Source of the DNA: Streptomyces sp. NBC_00461
GTDB lineage: Bacteria > Actinomycetota > Actinomycetes > Streptomycetales > Streptomycetaceae
DNA: 64,000 bases
Direction: 5' to 3'
NCBI RefSeq assembly: GCF_036013935.1
Contig: NZ_CP107902.1
Coordinates: 6,109,001-6,173,000, forward strand
The position numbers and the translations under genes are program-made. This document shows, one piece after another, positions 56,900-64,000 of this stretch (the first letter of the stretch is position 1; every line of letters begins with the position of its first letter). The notes beneath the pieces were generated by a model. It made no database searches, was not told where the DNA came from, and worked only from the letters and a program-made list of their open reading frames with translations.

Positions 56900-57310
56900 T
56901 CAGGGGCGGCGGCCCAGCTCCGGGCGCTTGCTGTAGTCGGTGAATCCGATGACGTTCCCCCATGGGTCGGCGATCTCGACGGTCCAGCCGGTGGCCACGG
57001 AGAAGGGCTCGTCCAGGGGTGCGATGCCCACCGCGGCGAGCGCGCGGGCCGCCGCCCGCGCGTCGGTCACCTCGACCCACAGGCGCGGTGAGGGCCACGG
57101 CGGTGGCCGATGCCCCAGCCCCTCCTCCTGTCGCAGCAGGATCCCGGGCGTCTCGCCCCCGACCTTCAGCAGCGCGATCCCGGCCTCGTCGAACCGAAAG
57201 CCCACCGCGAACCCGGCGCGCTCGAAGAAGTCGACCGCCGTGCCGAGGTCCCCGACGGGCAGCAGGACGTTGTCGAATCCGAGCAGTTCGTACGACTGGT
57301 CATCTGACAT
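56900..57310 (-). CDS. VOC (glyoxalase/bleomycin resistance) family protein
   Basis: 136 residues with the paired beta-alpha-beta units of the VOC fold: NVLLPVGDLGTAVDFFERAGF, LWVEVTDARAAARAL and TVEIADPWGNVIGFTDYS. These are metal-dependent or binding-only enzymes of diverse function; the substrate is unknown. It stands alone upstream of the twin-palindrome unit on the same strand. Start ATG is weakly supported by context. Confidence 0.85.
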   Translation of the reverse strand: MSDDQSYELLGFDNVLLPVGDLGTAVDFFERAGFAVGFRFDEAGIALLKVGGETPGILLRQEEGLGHRPPPWPSPRLWVEVTDARAAARALAAVGIAPLDEPFSVATGWTVEIADPWGNVIGFTDYSKRPELGRRP

Positions 57311-57367
57311 ACCGTCAGAATAGGTGGGAAGGCGGCCGGAACCGGTGATTCAGTGGTGCGGACGCGA

Positions 57368-57407
57368 GTGAGCCCCGCCCCGGTACGAAACCGGGGACGG
57401 GGCTCAC
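57368..57407 (-). terminator. Terminator hairpin of the sdh operon
   Basis: Inverted repeat GTGAGCCCCG-CCCCGG / CCGGGG-ACGGGGCTCAC with a 7-nt loop and one bulged mismatch, 40 bp beyond the sdhB stop. Confidence 0.85.
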
Positions 57408-57446
57408 ATCACCGTGGAAGAACGGCGAACCGTACGAGAACGGAGA

Positions 57447-58226
57447 TCAGAAGCGGCGCGTGATGAGCGCTCGCTTCACCTCCTGGATCGCCTTCGTGAC
57501 CTCGATGCCGCGCGGGCAGGCGTCCGTGCAGTTGAAGGTCGTGCGGCAACGCCACACGCCGTCACGGTCGTTGAGGATCTCCAGGCGCTGCTCGCCGGCC
57601 TCGTCGCGCGAGTCGAAGATGAAGCGGTGCGCGTTGACGATGGCGGCCGGGCCGAAGTACTGGCCGTCGTTCCAGAAGACCGGGCACGAGGACGTGCAGG
57701 CGGCGCAGAGAATGCACTTCGTCGTGTCGTCGAAGCGCTCGCGGTCCTCGGCCGTCTGCAGACGCTCACGCGTCGGCTCGTTCGTGTCCTTCGTGATGAG
57801 GAAGGGCATGACGTCGCGGTACGCCTGGAAGAACGGGTCCATGTCGACGACCAGGTCCTTCAGGACCGTCAGGCCCTTGATGGGCTCGACCGTGATCGGC
57901 TTCGCGGGGTTGATGTCCTTGATGAGGGTCTTGCAGGCAAGACGGTTCTTGCCGTTGATCCTCATCGCGTCCGAGCCGCAGATGCCGTGCGCGCAGGAAC
58001 GGCGGAAGGTCAGCGTGCCGTCGATGTCCCACTTGATCTTGTGGAGGGCGTCGAGGACGCGCTCCTTGGGGTCGATCTCCAGCTGGAAGTCTTCCCAGGT
58101 GGCCTCCGCCGAGACCTCGGAGTTGAAGCGGCGGACGCGAAGGGTGACCGTGATGTACGGGGAGTCGGCGAAGCCGGGCTCGGGCTCGCCGGCCGCGTCC
58201 GCCTTGTCCAGAACGGGGGTTGCCAT
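57447..58226 (-). CDS. sdhB: Succinate dehydrogenase iron-sulfur subunit
   Basis: 259 residues. The N-terminal domain has the 2Fe-2S ligands CAHGICGSDAMRING ... AC; the C-terminal domain has CILCAACTSSCP and two further cysteine sites (FNCTDACPRGI) for the 4Fe-4S and 3Fe-4S clusters. It passes electrons from the flavoprotein to the membrane quinone site. ATG overlaps the sdhA stop by 1 bp (TGATG). Last gene of the sdhCDAB operon, followed by a terminator. Confidence 0.98.
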   Translation of the reverse strand: MATPVLDKADAAGEPEPGFADSPYITVTLRVRRFNSEVSAEATWEDFQLEIDPKERVLDALHKIKWDIDGTLTFRRSCAHGICGSDAMRINGKNRLACKTLIKDINPAKPITVEPIKGLTVLKDLVVDMDPFFQAYRDVMPFLITKDTNEPTRERLQTAEDRERFDDTTKCILCAACTSSCPVFWNDGQYFGPAAIVNAHRFIFDSRDEAGEQRLEILNDRDGVWRCRTTFNCTDACPRGIEVTKAIQEVKRALITRRF

Positions 58227-59980
58227 CAGTACTTACGCTCCATCGGCTGGTAGCGGGTCTGGACGACCGGCTTGTAGTCGAGACGGATGGACTCGGTGCC
58301 GTCGTCGCCCACCTCGCGGTACGCCATGGTGTGGCGCATGAAGTTGACGTCGTCGCGGTTCGGGTAGTCCTCGCGGTAGTGACCGCCGCGGGACTCCTTG
58401 CGGGCCAGGGCCGACACCGCCATGACCTCGGCCAGGTCGAGCAGGTTGCCCAGCTCGACGGCCTCAAGCAGGTCGGTGTTGAACCGCTTGCCCTTGTCCT
58501 GGATCGAGACGTTCTTGTAGCGCTCGCGCAGCTCGGCGATCTTCTCGACCGCGGTCTTGATCGTCTGCTCGGTGCGGAACACCATGACGTTCGCGTCCAT
58601 GGTCTCCTGCAGCTCGCGGCGCAGGACCGCCACGCGCTCGGTGCCCGTGGAGGAGCGCAGCGCCTCCACCTGGCCGACCACCAGCTCCGCCGGGTTCTCC
58701 GGGAGCTCGACGAAGTCCGCCTTCTGGCTGTACTCCGCCGCGGCGATGCCGGCCCGGCGGCCGAACACGTTGATGTCCAGGAGGGAGTTCGTGCCCAGAC
58801 GGTTCGCGCCGTGCACCGAGACACAGGCGACCTCGCCGGCCGCGTACAGGCCCGGGACGACCGTCGTGTTGTCCGTGAGGACCTCACCCTCGACGTTCGT
58901 CGGGATGCCGCCCATGGCGTAGTGCGCGGTGGGCTGGATCGGGATCGGGTCCGTGTACGGCTCGATACCGAGGTACGTGCGCGCGAACTCGGTGATGTCC
59001 GGGAGCTTGGCGTCCAGCTGCTCCGGCGGGAGGTGCGTGAGGTCGAGGTAGACGTGGTCGCCTTCGGGACCGCAGCCGCGGCCCTCACGGATCTCCGTGT
59101 AGATCGACCTCGACACCACGTCTCGCGACGCGAGGTCCTTCATCACCGGCGCGTACTTCTCCATGAAGCGCTCGCCGTCCTTGTTGCGGAGGATGCCGCC
59201 CTCACCACGGGCGCCCTCCGTCAGCAGGATGCCCATGCGCCAGATGCCGGTCGGGTGGAACTGGAAGAACTCCATGTCCTCCAGCGGCAGCCCGCGACGG
59301 TAGACGGCGGCCTGGCCGTCACCGGTCAGCGTGTGCGCGTTCGACGTCACCTTGAAGAACTTGCCGCAGCCGCCGGACGCGTAGATCACGGCCTTCGCCT
59401 GGAAGACATGGATCTCGCCGGTCGCCAGCTCGTACGCCACGACACCGGCCGAGCGCTTCACGCCGTCGACCTCGGTGATCAGCTGGTCGAGGACGTAGAA
59501 CTCGTTGTAGAACTCCACGCCCTCCTTGACGCAGTTCTGGTACAGCGTCTGGAGGATCATGTGGCCGGTGCGGTCGGCCGCGTAGCAGGAGCGGCGTACG
59601 GGGGCCTCACCGTGGTTACGGCTGTGACCGCCGAAGCGGCGCTGGTCGATCGTCCCGTCGGGCGTCCGGTTGAACGGCAGGCCCATCTTCTCCAGGTCGA
59701 GGACCGAGTCGATGGCCTCCTTCGCCAGGATCTCGGCGGCGTCCTGGTCGACCAGGTAGTCACCGCCCTTGATCGTGTCGAAGGTGTGCCACTCCCAGTT
59801 GTCCTCCTCCACGTTGGCCAGCGCGGCGGCCATACCGCCCTGCGCGGCGCCCGTGTGGGAGCGGGTGGGGTAGAGCTTGGTCAGCACGGCGGTGCGGCTG
59901 CGCTTCGTCGACTCGATGGCGGCGCGCATGCCCGCGCCACCGGCGCCGACGATGACTGTGTCGTACTTGTGGATCTTCAT
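58226..59980 (-). CDS. sdhA: Succinate dehydrogenase flavoprotein subunit
   Basis: 584 residues. Oxidises succinate to fumarate in the TCA cycle. The FAD dinucleotide loop is [12 protein letters not shown], and the histidine covalently bound to FAD is His42 in SHTGAAQGG. Substrate-site motifs follow (HPTGI, RGEGGIL, and [13 protein letters not shown]). ATG start. The gene lies between sdhD and sdhB with a 1-bp overlap to the latter, giving the usual C-D-A-B order. Confidence 0.98.
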   Translation of the reverse strand: MKIHKYDTVIVGAGGAGMRAAIESTKRSRTAVLTKLYPTRSHTGAAQGGMAAALANVEEDNWEWHTFDTIKGGDYLVDQDAAEILAKEAIDSVLDLEKMGLPFNRTPDGTIDQRRFGGHSRNHGEAPVRRSCYAADRTGHMILQTLYQNCVKEGVEFYNEFYVLDQLITEVDGVKRSAGVVAYELATGEIHVFQAKAVIYASGGCGKFFKVTSNAHTLTGDGQAAVYRRGLPLEDMEFFQFHPTGIWRMGILLTEGARGEGGILRNKDGERFMEKYAPVMKDLASRDVVSRSIYTEIREGRGCGPEGDHVYLDLTHLPPEQLDAKLPDITEFARTYLGIEPYTDPIPIQPTAHYAMGGIPTNVEGEVLTDNTTVVPGLYAAGEVACVSVHGANRLGTNSLLDINVFGRRAGIAAAEYSQKADFVELPENPAELVVGQVEALRSSTGTERVAVLRRELQETMDANVMVFRTEQTIKTAVEKIAELRERYKNVSIQDKGKRFNTDLLEAVELGNLLDLAEVMAVSALARKESRGGHYREDYPNRDDVNFMRHTMAYREVGDDGTESIRLDYKPVVQTRYQPMERKY

Positions 59981-59999
59981 GATTCTCGCAGCCCCGTGC

Positions 60000-60482
60000 C
60001 TAGCGGATGTTCGGGTCGAAGGTGAAGATCACCAGCGTGCCCAGCAGGATGGTGAACACCGTGGCGGTGTAGAGCAGGCCCTTGAGCCACAGCCGGGTGT
60101 TCGCGCGCTCCGCGTAGTCGTTGATGACCGTGCGCAGGCCGTTGGCGCCGTGCAGCATCGCGAGCCACAGCATCAGCAGGTCCCAGACCTGCCAGAAGGG
60201 GCTCGCCCAGCGGCCGGCCACGAACGCGAAGCCGATCTTCGACACGCCGCCGTCCAGCACGAGCTGGATCAGCAGGTGGCCCAGGACCAGGACGACCAGC
60301 ACGATGCCGGACAGGCGCATGAACAGCCAGGCGGCCATCTCGAAGTTGCCCCGGGTGGACTTCGGGGACTTCTTGGTGCGCTTGCGCGGGGCCTCGATGA
60401 GGGGCGCCGGGTTGTCGACGTCGTAGAGGGACTCGCCCTCGACGGGGCCGACGCCGGACGCGGTGGATTCAGTGGTGGCCAT
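60000..60482 (-). CDS. sdhD: Succinate dehydrogenase membrane anchor subunit
   Basis: 160 residues: ~50 polar N-terminal residues, then three helices ([22 protein letters not shown], the [23 protein letters not shown] region and [17 protein letters not shown]). The motif [15 protein letters not shown] carries the His expected to ligate haem b. It forms the quinone-binding anchor with sdhC. Five bp after the sdhC stop. Confidence 0.95.
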   Translation of the reverse strand: MATTESTASGVGPVEGESLYDVDNPAPLIEAPRKRTKKSPKSTRGNFEMAAWLFMRLSGIVLVVLVLGHLLIQLVLDGGVSKIGFAFVAGRWASPFWQVWDLLMLWLAMLHGANGLRTVINDYAERANTRLWLKGLLYTATVFTILLGTLVIFTFDPNIR

Positions 60483-60487
60483 CGGTG

Positions 60488-60868
60488 TCAGCTCCCGAAC
60501 AGTTCACGAGCGGCGTGACCGAGGACGGGGTAGATCGCCCCGAGCATCAGCACGACCCACAGGCCTACGACGGACCAGAGCATCTGCTTCTGGTAGCGCG
60601 GGCCCTTCGACCAGAAGTCGACGGCGATGACGCGCAGGCCGTTCAGTGCGTGGAAGAGGATGGCGGCGACGAGGCCGTACTCCAGCACAGCAACGATCGG
60701 GGTCTTGTACGTGGCTACGACCTTGTCGTAGTCCTCGGGGGAGACACGGACGAGAGCGGTGTCCAGCACGTGAACGAACAGGAAGAAGAAGATGAGGACG
60801 CCGGTGACTCGATGAGCCACCCAGGACCACATTCCTTCCCGGCCGCGGTACAGCGTTCCAGCCGGCAC
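60488..60868 (-). CDS. sdhC: Succinate dehydrogenase cytochrome b556 subunit
   Basis: 126 residues, three helices. Family signs: WSWVAHRVTGVLIFFFLFVHVLDT with the haem-ligating His region, and FHALNGLRVIAVDF. GTG start behind GGAGGGAC. First gene of the operon, with its promoter in the ~230-bp gap above. With sdhD it forms the membrane anchor and quinone site of complex II. Confidence 0.95.
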   Translation of the reverse strand: MPAGTLYRGREGMWSWVAHRVTGVLIFFFLFVHVLDTALVRVSPEDYDKVVATYKTPIVAVLEYGLVAAILFHALNGLRVIAVDFWSKGPRYQKQMLWSVVGLWVVLMLGAIYPVLGHAARELFGS

Positions 60869-61097
60869 GGAAGTCCCTCCGGGAGCGGGGATTGGGGCCG
60901 CGCCGGCTTGTGCTGTCGGTCGGGCCCGGCCGGGTACGGTCCACCGGCCCCCAGCATGCTATCTGTGTGGCGCCTCGGCGCTTACGGGGGGCCTACCGGT
61001 GTGATCAAAGTGGCACGCGGATGGGTGAGCGTTGCGGCTTCTGGGGTGGGATGGCCCGTTATCTAGGGCCCGCGCTCTCTCCGCAGCCCGGGGCTCT

Positions 61098-61640
61098 CTA
61101 AAGCCCCGTGCTCCCGAGGAGCTGCAGCAGGCGGCCTCTGGCCAGGCGGCGGAGTTCCTCTGCCGCGATCACCCGTTCCTCCTCCGGATCGTTCGACAGG
61201 CGGGCGCGGATGCCTGCCAGGACGTGGTCCAGGGTCTCGGCCGGGTTGAGGCCGTCCGGGCAGATGACGAAGGCGTGTCCGAACTTTGCCTCGTATGCTG
61301 CATGTGCGGCACTCATTGCCGTATGTGCAGCTGAATACGTTCCCTCCGGCAATGTCGGCAATGTCTCGCCGGCCAGGGCTTCCGCCAGGTCGGCGGGGGA
61401 GAGGTCGTAGGCCGCTTCGTCGGAGGCGGCGAGTAGGGACTCGAGGTCCGGGTAGGGGCGGTGTTCCGCCACCCGGTGGGACCAGCAGAGGCTGCGGAGG
61501 CAGGTCAGAAGGAGGCGCTGTGCTTCGTCTGCGGGCGCGGTGTTGAACTCCCCCAGTCCGTTCGTGGACGGTGGAGTGCGGATCTGCTCGGGCAGCGCCG
61601 GTATCGCGGCGACTCGGCCAGGAAGGTGTGTGGGCGTCAC
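61098..61640 (-). CDS. OHCU decarboxylase-like protein, catalytic His region missing
   Basis: 180 residues of the 2-oxo-4-hydroxy-4-carboxy-5-ureidoimidazoline (OHCU) decarboxylase fold. Recognised by LLTCLRSLCWSHRVAEHRPYPD, AAYEAKFGHAFVICPDGLN and RLSNDPEEERVIAAEELRRLARGRLLQLL. True enzymes carry the catalytic His in an AHPxxG motif after the DL..AL helix; here that stretch reads ALAGETLPTLPEG, without His. It may have lost decarboxylase activity. No urate-degradation genes are adjacent. It is divergent from the GH20 gene. Confidence 0.75.
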   Translation of the reverse strand: MTPTHLPGRVAAIPALPEQIRTPPSTNGLGEFNTAPADEAQRLLLTCLRSLCWSHRVAEHRPYPDLESLLAASDEAAYDLSPADLAEALAGETLPTLPEGTYSAAHTAMSAAHAAYEAKFGHAFVICPDGLNPAETLDHVLAGIRARLSNDPEEERVIAAEELRRLARGRLLQLLGSTGL

Positions 61641-61795
61641 GTGTGTTTCGGCAGAGGATGCTGTGAGAGGTGTGACCTCACGTTATCGAGTGTGGGCGTG
61701 ACGTGTCCGACGGATGCCCGAATTTCACCCGCAGGGGAGAGTTTCGGAACGCGTGGTGGACGCGCCGCGCCGTCCATGGGCCATAGGTTGGCGCC

Positions 61796-63457
61796 GTGAG
61801 CCAGCACAGGCGTCGGCCTCCGACGCAGAACCCGAAGCGCAGGCGGATGATCGTCGCGGGCGCGTTGGCGGGGACGGTCGCGCTCGGGATCGGCCTGGGT
61901 TTCTGGGCCTCCGGCGACGACAGCAGCCCGGCGGGATCGGCGCAGCGGCAGCAGCCCTCCGTCGACCGGTCCGCCGCCGCGCCCGAGGTCTCGCCCAACC
62001 GGACTCCGAAGCCGACCCCGAACCGGTCGTACGCCCTCTCGAAGGCTCCCCGCACCATTCCCGCCGTGCGCTCCCACACCGCGGCGCGCGGGCCGGGCTG
62101 GCGTGCGGTGCGCGGTGAGCGCGTGGTCGTGAACGACGCCGATCTGGCCGACGAGGGCCGTCTGATCGCCGGTGAGCTGGGGCTGACGTACGCGGGCGAG
62201 AAGGACGACGTGCGCGCCGGGGACGTACGGCTGACGCTGAACGACGACGAGGGTGCGGACCCGGAGTCGTACGCGATGACCGTGCGCGGTGGGCGTGTCG
62301 TCATCAGCGGGCCCAGCGACGCGGGTGTCTTCTACGGCACGCGCACGCTCAAGCAGGAGGTGCACCGCGGCGGCACGGCGCCCGAGGGGGTCGTGAAGGA
62401 CGAGCCCGCCAAGCCGGTGCGCGGGTTCATGCTGGACATCGCGCGCAAGCCCTTCACCGCGGCCTGGATCGAGGACCGGGTGCGGGAGCTCGGGGACCTG
62501 AAGTTCAACGAGCTGGGACTGCACTTCTCCGACGACCAGGGGTTCCGGATCGCGTCCGACACGCATCCCGAGATCGTCTCGCAGCAGCATCTGACGAAGG
62601 CCGAGGTCAAGAAGATCGTCGACCTCGCCGCGAGCCGGCACATCACCGTGGTGCCCGAGATCGACTCGCCCGGGCATCTGGGCGCGGTCATCGCCGCCCA
62701 CCCCGATCTGCAGTTGCGCAACGCGCAGGGGGTGGCGGCGAAGGGTGCCGTCGACATCTCCAAGCCGGCCGCCGCCGACATCGTCGACGACCTGCTGAAC
62801 GAGTACGCCGGTCTGTTCCCCGGCAGCAAGTGGAATCTCGGCGGGGACGAGTACCAGGCGCTGATGGTGTCCAGTCCGGAGGCCTCCTATCCGCAGCTGG
62901 CCGCCGCCGCCAAGGACGCGTACGGGGCCGGGGGGACCGTCGCCGACCTCACCACCGCGTGGCTGAACGACCGCGCCGACACGATGCGGGCCCACGACCG
63001 GACGATGCGGGTGTGGAACGACGGCTTCTTCCGGGGGACGTCCGTGCAGCCCGCCAAGGACCTGCGGGTCGGGTACTGGACCGGCAAGGAGATCGGGGCG
63101 CGGCCGCCGGTGGAGTACCTGAGCGCCGGGCGCAAGCTGATCAACTACAACGACGAGTTCCTGTACTACGTCCTGGGCCAGCCGAACAATTTCGTCTACC
63201 CGACCGGGCAGCGGATCTACGAGCAGTGGACCCCGCTCGTCGTGCGCGGCACCCAGGCGGTGCCGGCGAGGTACGACGGGCAGATCCTCGGCGGGTCCTT
63301 CGCGGTCTGGTGCGACCTCGCGGGGTCGCAGACGCAGGACCAGGTCGCCGCCGGGATCCGGATGCCGCTGCGGGCGACGGTCCAGAAGCTGTGGGATCCA
63401 AGGCGGCCGGCGCTGTCGTGGGCGCAGTTCAAGGCCCTGGCCGACCAGCTGGGCTGA
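61796..63457 (+). CDS. Beta-N-acetylhexosaminidase (GH20)
   Basis: 553 residues. A single N-terminal helix (MIVAGALAGTVALGIGLGFWA) anchors or exports it. A beta-sandwich GH20b domain (~100-205) precedes the catalytic barrel with KPVRGFMLDIARKPF, GLHFSDDQGFR, VPEIDSPGHLGA and the catalytic pair Asp351-Glu352 in WNLGGDEY. Removes terminal GlcNAc from chitin-derived or wall oligosaccharides outside the cell. GTG start. Clearly intact. Confidence 0.94.
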   Translation: MSQHRRRPPTQNPKRRRMIVAGALAGTVALGIGLGFWASGDDSSPAGSAQRQQPSVDRSAAAPEVSPNRTPKPTPNRSYALSKAPRTIPAVRSHTAARGPGWRAVRGERVVVNDADLADEGRLIAGELGLTYAGEKDDVRAGDVRLTLNDDEGADPESYAMTVRGGRVVISGPSDAGVFYGTRTLKQEVHRGGTAPEGVVKDEPAKPVRGFMLDIARKPFTAAWIEDRVRELGDLKFNELGLHFSDDQGFRIASDTHPEIVSQQHLTKAEVKKIVDLAASRHITVVPEIDSPGHLGAVIAAHPDLQLRNAQGVAAKGAVDISKPAAADIVDDLLNEYAGLFPGSKWNLGGDEYQALMVSSPEASYPQLAAAAKDAYGAGGTVADLTTAWLNDRADTMRAHDRTMRVWNDGFFRGTSVQPAKDLRVGYWTGKEIGARPPVEYLSAGRKLINYNDEFLYYVLGQPNNFVYPTGQRIYEQWTPLVVRGTQAVPARYDGQILGGSFAVWCDLAGSQTQDQVAAGIRMPLRATVQKLWDPRRPALSWAQFKALADQLG

Positions 63458-63569
63458 GCGCGACCGGGGTGCAGGGGCGCGGGGCGTCTTGGCGCATACG
63501 GCTGCGAACAGGCGTACGGCTGTGGTGTATTCGGCCGAGCCGGAGCCGACGGAGCTGTGGGGGCCAGGG

Positions 63570-64000
63570 ATGGGCTACTGGGGGTATTGGGTCGTGGGCC
63601 GCAGTGAGCGGCCGCTCGCGGAACTCGACGCGCTGGCCGGGGCCACGGGCATGGAGCTGCGGGCCGAGGCGCCCGGCGGCTGGCAGGTGTGGGAGTACGC
63701 GAGCGGGGACGGCGAGGTCGGGAACATGAACGTCCTCGCCCGGGAGACCGGGGCGCCCGCGCTCTTCGGATACGTGATGGACAGCGCCTCGGTCGTCGTG
63801 GAGGCGGCGGCGCCCGAGAGCGGGGCGTGGACGACCTGCCTGGCGCGGGCCGCGATGGCCGGATACCTCGGCGCCGGGAACGAGGGGCTCACGATCGAGG
63901 ACTACTTCCTCCAGCCCGGTGACGCCGCCGGCCGGGCGGTCGCCTGGGCCGCCGAGGCGGGGCACGACGTCGACGTCGAGCCGCTGCTCGACGTGCTGAC
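63570..64000 (+). CDS. Conserved Streptomyces hypothetical protein, 5' part only
   Basis: The first ~143 codons of a gene cut by the right edge. It begins MGYWGYWVVGRSERPLAELD and contains GGWQVWEYASGDGEV, a DSASVVVEAAAPESGAW stretch and GLTIEDYFLQPGDAAG, then VAWAAEAGHDVDVEPLLDVL. This is a soluble protein family common in Streptomyces with no known function. An in-frame GTG at 63522 is an alternative start; ATG 63570 follows GGCCAGGG. Confidence 0.7.
   Translation, partial: MGYWGYWVVGRSERPLAELDALAGATGMELRAEAPGGWQVWEYASGDGEVGNMNVLARETGAPALFGYVMDSASVVVEAAAPESGAWTTCLARAAMAGYLGAGNEGLTIEDYFLQPGDAAGRAVAWAAEAGHDVDVEPLLDVL

Overview
The window looks like a core segment of a Streptomyces chromosome (or a very close actinobacterial relative). 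Evidence: very high G+C with strong third-position GC, frequent GTG starts and 1-4 bp stop/start overlaps, and typical Streptomyces families (DUF6350, DUF3017, DUF397, SCO4848-type membrane protein, XRE/ATP-binding regulatory clusters, MocR, several Ser/Thr kinases). The gene order purN-purH, folD, mdh, glyA, trpS, dacA-like, sdhCDAB, GH20 is a familiar Streptomyces core order. I saw no rRNA, tRNA, CRISPR, insertion sequence, phage gene or replication origin.

Layout. 0-5.6 kb: 5' end of a small HTH regulator, a large DUF6350 membrane protein, a Pro-rich membrane protein, then purN-purH (late purine synthesis). 5.6-15.6 kb: a signalling island. Three membrane Ser/Thr kinases carry extracytoplasmic peptidoglycan-related domains (two PG-binding, one lytic-transglycosylase-like). 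Two of them are each translationally coupled to an FHA-domain protein. Between them lie three small secreted proteins and an XRE/DUF397/ATP-binding regulatory cluster. 15.6-22.7 kb: housekeeping membrane proteins, folD, DUF3017, two related HTH membrane proteins and mdh with an operator-like palindrome.

22.7-31 kb: a MarR-GNAT fusion gene diverges from a choline/glycine-betaine operon (aldehyde dehydrogenase, GMC dehydrogenase, ATPase, double permease, binding lipoprotein). 31-36.5 kb: a tightly coupled three-gene operon (two AhpD-like proteins plus a PEP-mutase/ICL family enzyme) diverges from a MocR regulator; then a DMT-type transporter and ornithine aminotransferase. 36.5-43.4 kb: glyA under a clear ZTP (pfl) riboswitch, an ECF sigma/membrane-protein operon, trpS, a 2H phosphoesterase and a DprE2-like reductase. 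43.4-57.3 kb: envelope proteins (YihY, D,D-carboxypeptidase, metallophosphoesterase), an orphan peptide-binding protein, a two-component system diverging from an MMPL transporter, and a TetR regulator near a pair of genes behind twin perfect palindromes. 57.4-64 kb: sdhCDAB, a degenerate OHCU-decarboxylase-like protein, a GH20 hexosaminidase and a truncated conserved hypothetical gene.

The pieces most worth following are the paired FHA/kinase modules with peptidoglycan-facing domains (especially the kinase fused to a lytic-transglycosylase-like domain), the ZTP riboswitch before glyA, a 23-bp near-identical element before two secreted-protein genes, and several unassigned palindromic operators. 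Start codons were chosen from ribosome-binding sites, overlaps with upstream genes and paralogue alignment; many lie well inside the longest open frame.
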